Part shown: one piece after another, positions 1 to 7,475 of the stretch
Layout of the letters: every line of letters starts with the position of its first letter
Position numbering within the stretch: the first letter of the stretch is position 1
Assembly: GCA_947255165.1 (NCBI GenBank)
Contig: CAMYFZ010000040.1
Span: 1 to 17,297 of the forward strand
Direction of reading: 5' to 3'
Source of the DNA: an uncultured Varibaculum sp.
GTDB lineage: Bacteria > Actinomycetota > Actinomycetes > Actinomycetales > Actinomycetaceae
DNA: 17,297 nt
Program-made: the position numbers and the translations under genes
Notes under the pieces: generated by a model
The model's database searches: none
Seen by the model: the letters and a program-made list of their open reading frames with translations, nothing else
What the model was told of the DNA's origin: nothing

Positions 1-23
1 TTCAAGTCCCCCCTTGCGCACCA
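1..23 (+). tRNA. 3' end of a tRNA (probably tRNA-Leu), cut by the window edge
   Basis: The window opens inside a tRNA T-loop (TTCAAGT, 1-7). Five C's of the T-stem follow (8-12), then a seven-base acceptor strand CTTGCGC (13-19), discriminator A (20) and an encoded CCA (21-23). The spacing is exactly canonical, and a terminator follows directly. The predicted 5' acceptor strand is GCGCAAG. That start, together with a C-rich T-stem, is typical of bacterial leucine tRNAs, but the anticodon is outside the window, so the identity is inferred. Confidence 0.8.
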
Positions 24-31
24 AACATTAA

Positions 32-71
32 GGCTCTGACCAGCACAAAAGATGCAGGTCAGGCCTTTTTT
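32..71 (+). terminator. Rho-independent terminator of the tRNA
   Basis: The left arm is GGC (32-34), a bulged T, then CTGACC (36-41). The right arm is GGTCAG-GCC (57-65). Six T's follow (66-71). The loop is 15 nt. It lies 8 bases after the tRNA CCA and would end that transcript. Confidence 0.8.
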
Positions 72-463
72 AATTTCGCTTAAGCATATCTGAAGCATAT
101 CGTTACTAACCTGCGGGATATATGCGTTGTGTATACGTTGTGTATTGAAAAGAAAAAGCTAAAGTTTGCTAGCTTATTTCTTGCCTTTATCCCCGACCTT
201 AAGTTTTTACTTCAGAAAAGGCTCGGCGTTCCGTAAACGTTCCGTAGTGAAATCAGCGTACGTTGTCAGAACGTTGTCAGATGAAACTGCCGCGTGCCAT
301 ATTGAAATGATTTTTCGATTCTCCAATACGGAAGAGGTTGCTGATATTACGACGAAACATTTCATAGTTTGATCGCTCACGAGCACGGAAATATAAAAAT
401 GCTACGACTAGCTGACGTACCAAAAACGCCATTAGGGGGCTCCTTCCGGGTATCGTAAAAGTT
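72..463. other. Non-coding stretch between the tRNA terminator and the lipoprotein gene
   Basis: Apart from the 11-bp-period repeats, I see no gene here. A 68-codon open frame at 166-372 starts with TTG, has no ribosome binding site and shows no protein-like pattern. A TATAAA at 391-396 could be a -10 element for the lipoprotein gene, but no good -35 element accompanies it. Confidence 0.5.
82..281. repeat. Four direct-repeat pairs, all with an 11-bp period, beside a tRNA 3' end
   Basis: The pairs are AAGCATATC at 82-90 and 93-101, CGTTGTGTAT at 125-134 and 136-145, CGTTCCGTA at 227-235 and 238-246, and ACGTTGTCAGA at 260-270 and 271-281 (fully tandem). Three of the four share a CGTT core. 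Eleven bases is about one helical turn, so each pair would place two protein-binding sites on the same DNA face. Between them is a small inverted repeat, AAGCTA/TAGCTT (156-161 and 170-175). Next to a tRNA 3' end, the arrangement resembles integrase-arm or excisionase sites of an attachment region. This is inference; no integrase gene is in the window. Confidence 0.5.
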
Positions 464-979
464 ATGGTGGGTAAACGGTTAGTTGCGGTTTTAGTTGTTT
501 GTGGCGTGGTTTTCGGGCTGTCCGGGTGTGGCCGGGTAGGGAAAATGAGTGAAGATGAAGCAATGAGCCTGTTTAAGAGCGAGCTTTCTAGCCCACCTGA
601 GGGAGAACCTAATCAGATTTTGACGGCATCTAGTGATGTTTGCGAAGTAGTACGCGAAGCCGTTAAGGACGACCACACTATGAAGCTTGATGATGACACG
701 TTGCTGGAGTATGTGCGAGCAAAATATGGTGCTGAACAGTCGGATGCTCTGGTTTTTTCGGATGTTTCGACGGGGACTGATTTAGTGATCCTAGGACAAG
801 ACGCGAAGAAATATGTTTACATTTCCAGGCAGTGGCTTTGCCCCGACACCTTACCTAAGAATAAATACCTGTTTTATTCGGGTAGCGCTGATAGCGCACG
901 ATATATGCGGGATTCAGTAATGTCGCATAGGCCGTACACTATGTTCCTAAACCAAGGCCACGGGGCATCAAAGATTTGA
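464..979 (+). CDS. Small secreted lipoprotein, function unknown
   Basis: This 171-residue protein has a short basic N-terminus (MVGKR), a hydrophobic stretch (residues 6-20) and a clear lipobox, L-S-G-C, with the lipidated cysteine at position 22. It should therefore be exported and anchored to the outer face of the membrane. The mature part is mixed and acidic, with two further cysteines (DVC and WLC contexts) that could form a disulfide. I recognise no domain. The start is not firmly fixed: no good Shine-Dalgarno sits just upstream of the ATG, and a GTG follows immediately, but the signal peptide needs a start close to here. It stands alone on the plus strand between the tRNA-side repeats and the convergent pucR-type gene, so it may be cargo of an island. 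Confidence 0.7.
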   Translation: MVGKRLVAVLVVCGVVFGLSGCGRVGKMSEDEAMSLFKSELSSPPEGEPNQILTASSDVCEVVREAVKDDHTMKLDDDTLLEYVRAKYGAEQSDALVFSDVSTGTDLVILGQDAKKYVYISRQWLCPDTLPKNKYLFYSGSADSARYMRDSVMSHRPYTMFLNQGHGASKI

Positions 980-1359
980 TATTCACACAGACCGTAGTAT
1001 TGCGCTAGGTCGCTCGTATGAGTTTTCAGGGGGGTGGGAGTTAAACCCAGGTGATGACCAACAAAATACTCGACTAGACTAGATAGCGTCGGAACTATAC
1101 GCACATAATCCAACCTGGGAGCGTCAATTTCTACTCCATCAGCTCAGCTCTGGCCTCTATTAGTACAGTGGTGGTTTTGAAATACTCCTGTAATCAGGTT
1201 ATCTGCGGACCGTGGCTAGGAAATGTTGTCACAGAGATTAACATTTAGCAGAACATAATAGTGAACTAGATCCCCACAAGGGCTTAAAGCAAATTAACGA
1301 GATTCATATGCAGGGGAACTCGACCCGATATGCGAGGGAATATGGTGGGCAATATGGTT
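980..1359. other. Non-coding gap between convergent genes
   Basis: No convincing gene, RNA or strong terminator is visible. A 79-codon minus-strand frame (874-1113) runs into the lipoprotein gene antisense and looks spurious. There is a tiny inverted repeat CCTG/CAGG at 1183-1194, and a repeated CATATT-like sequence just beyond the stop of the regulator gene. Neither looks functional on its own. Confidence 0.4.
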
Positions 1360-2874
1360 TTATTTATTGTACAGTCTCAACAGTTCCAACGCGATTATGT
1401 ACCTAATTCGATTGGTGCCCACCTCCCAATCGCTGCCAGTAATTTGATTAATTTTTCCAACACGATATTTTAACGTGTTGTAGTGGACGACTAATTCCTT
1501 TGCGGCGTCTAGTTTACTGCTATTTTCCAGCACTGCACGCATAGTCTCGACTAGCTGGCTTCCTTTTTCTTCATCACTCTTTATTAGTTTCCCTAACTGA
1601 TTGTTAATAAAACTTTTCGCTTCAAATTCGCCTAGAGATAATAGTAAAAGTTCAAGAGATAATTGAGAGTAAAGCGCTACTCTTGTTCCGATTCGTTTAG
1701 CAATATTTAGGGCTTGTAACGCGCTTGCGTGGAGATCTGCCAGCTTTATGTCCGAATTTCCACTTTCTCCTATAGCAACAATAGAATCTGCTGGGAGTGA
1801 TGTAAGCCATGTTCTTGCGCGATTTTCAAGGTTTTCTTTCCCAATTTCTTCTTCCAGGGCAATCACCACAGTGTCATTCCCGCGCTGCCATGAAAGAGCA
1901 GACTTCCCCCAGAGGGTCTTAACCTTTCTTTCTGCCTGAAGACCCGAGTTAGCCGCGACTATGACAAGATCTGCCGCTTCGAGATTCCAGCCAAATAAAC
2001 CCACATGTCTTGATTGGTAGCCGCTCGGTGCACTTACTGCCTCCTCTAAAGCCAGAACTTTTAGGCCCTTATTGACTTCTGCAGCCGCACGCTGTTGCGC
2101 AATGTGTAGGCCCGCAGCAAAACACGCTTGCCTGATTAGCCGTTTTTGTCCTATTTTCAAAGGTTTATATGACAAAACAATTATTTCACCTTTACTATCG
2201 TCCCCTATTTTTATTTGATATCGATTCAACGCTGATGAATCTAAAGCGGATAGACTGATTTGATGTGCATGGTTCTGCAGCCAGGGAAAGTGTGATTTTT
2301 GTGGCGAATATGTGTTCTGCGGTATGTCAATCGACAAGACTCGTGAAGAAGTGTCGGTAATTAGAACCGGGCAAAGAATAGCTGAAGATAACGCTTTGCC
2401 GATTTCTTTTAGGCCACCACCCGATAGGGCGATGTTCGTTAACTTTTCTCGAATGGCGTCAGCTTGGCTTGGCTCGGGCCCATAGTCGGATAAGACAACT
2501 GCTAACACTTCACCAATGATGTCGTCAAACGCAACATCTGATTCAAGTTGTAGTAAAGGAAATTTTAAAGAATCACATAGCGAGAACAGGCCTTTTGGCC
2601 AGGAGTGTAGATATCTGCCTGGTTTAATTGCTAAGCCAGCCAAATTTTCCGCCGCAAAATATTTAACAAGCTGGGTTAGCTGCTGTGGATTAGAGCTGAT
2701 CGGGTAGGTTGTGGTCAATAGCAAATCTCCCGATCGTACAAAATTTTCTACATCAGGAACCTCCATGACATTTACAGATTTAACCACTCTGTGTAATCCC
2801 TGAGCGCCAGCAATCACCTTGGTACCATGCATGGCTGGCAGCGAGAGGACATCTTCAATCGATAGCCCAGACAT
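1360..2874 (-). CDS. PucR-family transcriptional regulator of the ureide operon
   Basis: About 504 residues with the two hallmark ends of the PucR/CdaR-like family. The N-terminal PucR ligand-sensing domain spans about residues 5-130 (core SGDLLLTTTYPI near 48-59). The C-terminal PucR helix-turn-helix lies near 457-485 (HYNTLKYRVGKINQITG) and is followed by the usual helix ending in ALELLRLY. The middle is a GGDEF-like linker region, as in relatives. Founding member PucR controls purine and ureide catabolism in Bacillus subtilis. I chose the ATG at 2874 because AAAGGG lies 6 bases before it. An ATG at 2892 and a TTG at 2901 are in frame but lack a ribosome binding site. It is transcribed away from the allH-fdrA-allG operon, which it probably controls in response to the substrate or an intermediate. 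Confidence 0.88.
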   Translation of the reverse strand: MSGLSIEDVLSLPAMHGTKVIAGAQGLHRVVKSVNVMEVPDVENFVRSGDLLLTTTYPISSNPQQLTQLVKYFAAENLAGLAIKPGRYLHSWPKGLFSLCDSLKFPLLQLESDVAFDDIIGEVLAVVLSDYGPEPSQADAIREKLTNIALSGGGLKEIGKALSSAILCPVLITDTSSRVLSIDIPQNTYSPQKSHFPWLQNHAHQISLSALDSSALNRYQIKIGDDSKGEIIVLSYKPLKIGQKRLIRQACFAAGLHIAQQRAAAEVNKGLKVLALEEAVSAPSGYQSRHVGLFGWNLEAADLVIVAANSGLQAERKVKTLWGKSALSWQRGNDTVVIALEEEIGKENLENRARTWLTSLPADSIVAIGESGNSDIKLADLHASALQALNIAKRIGTRVALYSQLSLELLLLSLGEFEAKSFINNQLGKLIKSDEEKGSQLVETMRAVLENSSKLDAAKELVVHYNTLKYRVGKINQITGSDWEVGTNRIRYIIALELLRLYNK

Positions 2875-2892
2875 CTGATTCCCTTTGTTCAT

Positions 2893-2935
2893 TTTGTACA
2901 AACAGTTGCTCTAAGTTTGGACACTATTGTTAGTG
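2893..2935. promoter_or_regulatory. Divergent control region with two small palindromes
   Basis: Between the regulator gene and allH there is a perfect 10-bp palindrome TTTGTACAAA (2893-2902) and a second inverted repeat CACTA-TTGT-TAGTG (2922-2935). Their position between divergent genes makes them candidate operators for the PucR-type regulator. On the plus strand, TAGCAT (2956-2961) could be a -10 element placing the start of transcription at or next to the ATG at 2969. That would make allH leaderless, in keeping with the lack of a ribosome binding site there. Functional assignment is inference. Confidence 0.35.
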
Positions 2936-2968
2936 ACCTCAATCGCAATGTACCTTAGCATAACCCTT

Positions 2969-3736
2969 ATGGTTACGGATATTACTCAGATACCTGTGCA
3001 GAGACGGTGTGCGAGTGTGTCCTCTTCCGTCTACGAGTTAGAGCATCATGTTGTATATATCGGACATTCCTCAATTCTTCTGCTCCACGATCAAAACCAC
3101 TTACTCCCGGTGACCTCTGAATCCCGGGGTCTCGTTCCATCAGGAATCACTGTACTGGACAAGGATTTCCCAGATTTATGCCGCTACATATATGGATTGA
3201 CCAATCTCATACCTGCCGCTGCTCTACCAACAATTAATACGGCCTCGTCGTTTGATCTCGCAGTTCCCCAGTTGGGTAGCGACCAAGATTACTATCGCAG
3301 ACTGTATGACTATGTTCAGGGAAATAACCCACAGGCGCACAAACTCGCAAAGTATGCGCTGGCAGAGGGGAGGTTTGATAGACTCCTGGGACTTGGAGAG
3401 GGGAGTACACCTACCGGCGATGACATCTTGAGTGGAATGCTCGCGGGCGCACAGTCTCTTTCAAATCCCCAGGAGGTTCACGCCATTTGGAACACTATAG
3501 CACCGTTGCTGTACCGAACTACGAGAATCTCAGCTCATCAACTTTATTACGCCTCGTTGGGGCAAGTGTCTTGCAGCCATCTGGATTTGTTCAAGGCAAT
3601 ATTACGAAAAGCGGGTCCGAGTGAGATCAGCTTGATAGCGGCAGATATCGGCCATACTTCAGGCTTGGATTTCCTTTACGGATTGTCTTATCAGTTGTAC
3701 ATCAATCAGTTGCAAAGGAGTAGCTATGTCATCTGA
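2969..3736 (+). CDS. allH: AllH-like protein (DUF2877), third component of a carbamoyltransferase complex
   Basis: This is a DUF2877 protein, related to E. coli AllH (YlbF). Two blocks identify it: a glycine-rich stretch with TPTGDD followed by LSGML, about two thirds along, and IGHTSGLDFLYG near the C-terminus. E. coli AllH has equivalents of both (TPSHDDTLSGML and LGHTSGADTLLG). With AllF and AllG it forms the oxamate carbamoyltransferase, which releases carbamoyl phosphate from oxalurate in E. coli allantoin fermentation. The start is uncertain. In-frame TTG (2927), ATG (2948) and ATG (2969) all lack a Shine-Dalgarno; I list 2969 (255 residues, near the E. coli length) because a -10-like TAGCAT just upstream would suit a leaderless message. 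The gene is first in the operon and overlaps fdrA by 11 bases. Confidence 0.82.
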   Translation: MVTDITQIPVQRRCASVSSSVYELEHHVVYIGHSSILLLHDQNHLLPVTSESRGLVPSGITVLDKDFPDLCRYIYGLTNLIPAAALPTINTASSFDLAVPQLGSDQDYYRRLYDYVQGNNPQAHKLAKYALAEGRFDRLLGLGEGSTPTGDDILSGMLAGAQSLSNPQEVHAIWNTIAPLLYRTTRISAHQLYYASLGQVSCSHLDLFKAILRKAGPSEISLIAADIGHTSGLDFLYGLSYQLYINQLQRSSYVI

Positions 3737-5162
3737 TGTAGTGCGGTTTCAGATACACACCAACCTGTACCGAGATTCGGTCGCTTTAATGTCTATGGCG
3801 GCAGAGCTAGAACGTCGAACAGGTGTAGAAAAAGCAGGTATTGTAATGGCCACGCCCGCCAACCTAGACGTTCTGGCTCGATCGAAGATCCTTCCAGAGG
3901 ATATTACCGCTAATCCGGATGATTTACTCGTTGTGGTCCAAGCGGATTCAGAAGAAACGGCACAGACAGCTCTGGAATCAGCCAAGATCGAGCTAACCTC
4001 AGATGTTGCGATAACCGAGACGAATTCGGTCACGTTTCTGCCGAAAACCGTTGATGAAGCGGTATCTGCGGTAGATGCCAAGATTGTAACTATTTCAGTA
4101 CCGGGTGCGTATGCTGGGGCCGTTGCTGAGGATGCCTTACATGAGAGCTGTCATGTGTTTTGTTTTTCTGACAATGTACCGGTTGATGAAGAAAACCGTT
4201 TAAAAGAATACGCGGCAAAAAATGAATTGTTGTTTATGGGGCCTGACTGTGGGACAGCAATAATAGACGGTACGCCGCTGGGTTTTGCAAATGTTCTCCC
4301 TGAAGGAGAAGTCGGAATAGTTGCCGCTTCTGGTACAGGTGCACAAGAGGTTTCAACCCTGATCGGAGAAGCTGGAATAGGAATATCTCAAATCATAGGG
4401 GTGGGGGGAAGAGATTTATCGGGGAAGATAGATCATCCAGCCTCGTTAGTGGCAGTCAATCTATTGGAAAATGATCCCAAAACCAAGTTGATAGCGGTGA
4501 TTTCAAAGCATCCAGACAAGAACACCATGCAGAAATTATTGACACGCTTGAGTTTAATAAAGAAACCTGTGATCGCTTGCTTCATGGGTGCAACGAATAC
4601 CGACACTCCCTTTCCGATCAGAGGAACTTTACAAGAAGCAGCGATGGTAATCGCCGAAAAACTTAATAGAAAGCTGTCTATTGATCTCCCTGAAAAAAGT
4701 GGAGTAAAAGCGTACGGGCCAATTCTAGGGCTGTATACAGGAGGAACTCTGGCGCAGGAAGCTAGTGTCCTACTAAAAAGATTCGGAGTTGAAGGAAAAA
4801 TCTTAGATCTTGGGGACGACAAGTTCACACGTGGGAAACCACATCCGATGATTTCCCCAGATTTGCGAGCGAAGATGATCAGTAAAGTAAGTGACACAGA
4901 CTTGTTACTGCTGGATGTGGTTTTAGGATGGGGGTCTGCCATTGACCCAGCTACTCCAGTTGCCGAGGCAGTTGCTAAAGCGGTTGACGCAGCTAAGCGA
5001 GCTGGGCGGAATTTACAGGTTCTGGCGTCGATTACTGGAACTGCTCATGACCCGCAAGGATTAGCCTCTCAGCGCAAAATTTTGCAGGATGCAGGGATTG
5101 TCGTATTTCCCTCCAACGCTGCTGCCGTTACTTATGCCATCGAGTTAGTTAAAAAGGATTGA
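3726..5162 (+). CDS. fdrA: FdrA/AllF-like protein, succinyl-CoA-synthetase-fold subunit of a carbamoyltransferase
   Basis: This 478-residue FdrA-family protein is related to the alpha subunit of succinyl-CoA synthetase. Visible blocks are MGPDCGTA (171-178), the Rossmann-type ASGTGAQE (201-208), GVGGRDLS (225-232) and TGGTLAQEA (338-346), with KPHPMISP at 371-378. E. coli FdrA (AllF) is longer, about 555 residues. In the synthetases the catalytic phosphohistidine lies in the block after a GGTAP-like motif. The matching TGGTLAQEA block here has no histidine, which fits carbamoyl transfer rather than CoA ligation. The ATG has a strong AAAGGAG at 3714-3720, five bases upstream. The start overlaps the end of allH, and the stop abuts allG, so the subunits are probably made together. 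The exact substrate cannot be read from the sequence. Confidence 0.88.
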   Translation: MSSDVVRFQIHTNLYRDSVALMSMAAELERRTGVEKAGIVMATPANLDVLARSKILPEDITANPDDLLVVVQADSEETAQTALESAKIELTSDVAITETNSVTFLPKTVDEAVSAVDAKIVTISVPGAYAGAVAEDALHESCHVFCFSDNVPVDEENRLKEYAAKNELLFMGPDCGTAIIDGTPLGFANVLPEGEVGIVAASGTGAQEVSTLIGEAGIGISQIIGVGGRDLSGKIDHPASLVAVNLLENDPKTKLIAVISKHPDKNTMQKLLTRLSLIKKPVIACFMGATNTDTPFPIRGTLQEAAMVIAEKLNRKLSIDLPEKSGVKAYGPILGLYTGGTLAQEASVLLKRFGVEGKILDLGDDKFTRGKPHPMISPDLRAKMISKVSDTDLLLLDVVLGWGSAIDPATPVAEAVAKAVDAAKRAGRNLQVLASITGTAHDPQGLASQRKILQDAGIVVFPSNAAAVTYAIELVKKD

Positions 5163-5167
5163 CTATC

Positions 5168-6541
5168 ATGCTATCTGATGATTTTTCGCTAGTAAATGTT
5201 GGACTCCCATTAATAGTACAGGCGGTGCCTGAAGACCGTGTGTATGACCTTAAATGGATGCCGCCTGCATTCGCAGATGCGAATGCAGCAAGCATGGTAT
5301 CGCGATTAGACAACGAGGTGACCAGACAGGCTAATCAGAAAGCTATTGATTTGGTACATTCGGTACGCCCCAGCTTGGTTAGAATTCTCCCCGCCAGGGA
5401 GGCTATTGCTGAGTTGCAATCCAAAACTTTGCTACATTCTGGCCCTCCGATAGCGGTAGAAAAGATGTGCGGACCAATGATCGGCGGGTTGGTTGGTGCA
5501 GCACTATTTGAGCGCTGGGCTAAGACACCCGAACAGGCGCGAGAACTATTAAACAACGGAGATATTAACATCATGCCTTGCCACGAAGTTGGCGCGGTGG
5601 GGCCGATGGCGGGAATCATTTCTCCGTCCATGCCAGTGTTTGAGGTGACTGATGGAAAACGCAAGGCCTTTTCTAATCTAAACGAAGGTCTAGGTAAAGT
5701 GCTGCGGTTTGGTGCTTACGACCGTTCCGTAATCGACAGATTGGTCTGGATGCGTGATTACCTCGGACCTACACTTGATGCAGCGCTACAAGACCACGGC
5801 CCGATCGACACTACCTCATTATTCGTGCAAGCTCTTACAATGGGCGATGAATGTCATAACCGAAACATTGCAGCTACCAGTCTGTTCACTCGTCGGCTGG
5901 CGCCGAGTATATCTAAACAAAAGACCGCACAGGAAGTACTCGAGTTCTTAGCCAACAATGACCACTTCGCGCTGAATCTGTCTATGGCCGCAGCAAAGTT
6001 GTGCTTAGATGCGGCAAACGGTGTGGCCGATTCAACGTTGGTGACGGCTATGGCCAGGAACGGCGTGGAATTCGGGTTGAGAGTTGCGGGAGCAGCAGAA
6101 AAATGGTTCACTGCCCCGGTAGAGCCTGCTGATGGCCTATTTTTCCCCGGTTATTCTCGCGAGGATGCTAACCCAGATCTGGGTGACTCGGCCATCACAG
6201 AATCTCTGGGGTTAGGCGGTTTCTCCATGGCTGCTTCTCCAGCAATAACGCAGTTCATTGGGGGTACTCCGGAAGATGCCCAAAGAATTACGATTGAGAT
6301 GACGCATATTACTATGTCGCGTCATCCTGTATTTCAAATTCCACAGTTAAATTTTGCCGGTATTCCATCTGGGATTGACTTAATAAAAGTAGCTCGAAGT
6401 AATGTCCTGCCAGTAATAAATACGGGCATAGCCCATAAAGAAGCTGGCGTGGGACAAATTGGGGCAGGAATAGTCCGTGCCCCGAGGCAAGTTTTCTTGC
6501 AGGGTATTTGCTATTTAGCAAAGAAGCGGGGAATAGCATGA
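5168..6541 (+). CDS. allG: AllG-like protein (DUF1116), subunit of a carbamoyltransferase
   Basis: This 457-residue DUF1116 protein resembles E. coli AllG (YlbE). Conserved blocks read from this start are CGPMIGG (101-107), PCHEVGAVGPMAG (137-149), MGDECHNRN (225-233), FFPGYSREDANPDLGDSA (325-342) and NTGIAHKEAGVGQIGAG (418-434). The many histidines, acidic residues and glycines in these blocks suggest an active-site role. With AllF and AllH it is known to make up oxamate carbamoyltransferase. The ATG at 5168 is preferred over the in-frame TTG at 5159 because AAGGA ends at 5158: nine bases before the ATG but directly against the TTG. It overlaps the carbamate kinase gene by the four bases ATGA, a sign of translational coupling. 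Confidence 0.87.
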   Translation: MLSDDFSLVNVGLPLIVQAVPEDRVYDLKWMPPAFADANAASMVSRLDNEVTRQANQKAIDLVHSVRPSLVRILPAREAIAELQSKTLLHSGPPIAVEKMCGPMIGGLVGAALFERWAKTPEQARELLNNGDINIMPCHEVGAVGPMAGIISPSMPVFEVTDGKRKAFSNLNEGLGKVLRFGAYDRSVIDRLVWMRDYLGPTLDAALQDHGPIDTTSLFVQALTMGDECHNRNIAATSLFTRRLAPSISKQKTAQEVLEFLANNDHFALNLSMAAAKLCLDAANGVADSTLVTAMARNGVEFGLRVAGAAEKWFTAPVEPADGLFFPGYSREDANPDLGDSAITESLGLGGFSMAASPAITQFIGGTPEDAQRITIEMTHITMSRHPVFQIPQLNFAGIPSGIDLIKVARSNVLPVINTGIAHKEAGVGQIGAGIVRAPRQVFLQGICYLAKKRGIA

Positions 6542-7473
6542 GTCGTGTCTTAGTGGCGATAGGTGGGAATGCCTTGATTACGGGGCAGGCTGGCAAAATC
6601 ACAAGTAGTCAATGGGAACAATCCTCGGCGACAGCTGCGGGAATTATTCCCTTAATTAGGCAAGGGCATCAAGTCTTGCTAACCCATGGTAACGGCCCTC
6701 AAGTTGGATTGTCCATGCAGAGGGCGCAGCTTGCGATTAATGCGGGCGCTCATCGGTTACCTGCTTTACCTTTGTGGACAGCCGTGTCTGAGTCTCAGGG
6801 ATCGATTGGAACAAGTCTTCAGCTTGCAATGATGAGCGGATTGAGCCACGAGGGTATAGATAGAGAGGTTATAACCGTTATTACACATTGCCTGGTTGAT
6901 CGTTGTGATCCGGCTTTCGCCTCTTCAGACAAGCCCATAGGGCTACCTGTACCAAAAACGCTTGCCCCGCGCGACTGGGATACCGTCCCGGTGGCAAAAG
7001 GAATGGTTCGACGTGTCGTTCCTAGCCCAGAGCCAAAACAGGTCATGGAACAGTCGGCAATATCGACATTGGTGGGTGAACAAAAGATTGTTATTGCGGG
7101 CGGTGGTGGCGGAATTCCGGTTATTCATCAGGCGGGTAAATATCTGCCTGTTGACGGAGTGATCGATAAAGATCAGACATCTGCCTTGATCGCGACCAAT
7201 ACCCAAGTTGAAATTCTTCTATTGCTGACTGCTGTACCACAGCTTTATTTGAACTGGGGAACCGCTGAAGAAAAACCGATAAAGAAAACCAATTGTCACG
7301 AGCTTGAGAGCTGGTACAAGCAAGGGCAGTTCCCCCCAGGAACGATGGGACCAAAGATCAATGCTGCATGTCGTTTTCTAAAAAATGGAGGAAAACGCGT
7401 GGTTATAACCAATATTGAATCCATGAGAGCTGCATTCGAAGGGACTGCAGGAACACAGATAACAAAGGAGTAA
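6538..7473 (+). CDS. arcC: Catabolic carbamate kinase
   Basis: This 311-residue enzyme of the amino-acid kinase fold makes ATP, CO2 and NH3 from carbamoyl phosphate and ADP in the catabolic direction. Family signatures are present in order: IGGNAL (8-13), HGNGPQVG (50-57), RRVVPSPEP (158-166), AGGGGGIPV (187-195), IDKDQTSALIA (209-219) and GTMGPKI (268-274). The length is normal for the family. The ATG at 6538 is the right start because it gives the standard N-terminus, has GGGGA upstream and overlaps the allG stop as ATGA; an upstream ATG at 6508 would add a foreign extension. The neighbours upstream should supply its carbamoyl phosphate, so this gene is where the operon earns ATP. It corresponds in role to E. 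coli YbcF (AllK). Confidence 0.95.
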   Translation: MSRVLVAIGGNALITGQAGKITSSQWEQSSATAAGIIPLIRQGHQVLLTHGNGPQVGLSMQRAQLAINAGAHRLPALPLWTAVSESQGSIGTSLQLAMMSGLSHEGIDREVITVITHCLVDRCDPAFASSDKPIGLPVPKTLAPRDWDTVPVAKGMVRRVVPSPEPKQVMEQSAISTLVGEQKIVIAGGGGGIPVIHQAGKYLPVDGVIDKDQTSALIATNTQVEILLLLTAVPQLYLNWGTAEEKPIKKTNCHELESWYKQGQFPPGTMGPKINAACRFLKNGGKRVVITNIESMRAAFEGTAGTQITKE

Positions 7474-7475
7474 CC

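Noticed and set aside
82..281. CRISPR-like array
   Set aside because: The repeats are only 9-11 bp, occur as separate pairs of different sequence, have no spacers of constant length, and no cas genes are present.
166..372. 68-codon plus-strand open frame after the tRNA
   Set aside because: TTG start, no ribosome binding site, no protein-like pattern, and it overlaps the phased repeats.
874..1113. 79-codon minus-strand open frame
   Set aside because: Runs antisense into the lipoprotein gene, with no start signal and no recognisable domain.
5159..5167. TTG at 5159 as the start of allG
   Set aside because: The AAGGA site directly abuts this codon, leaving no spacing; the ATG at 5168 has a workable nine-base gap.
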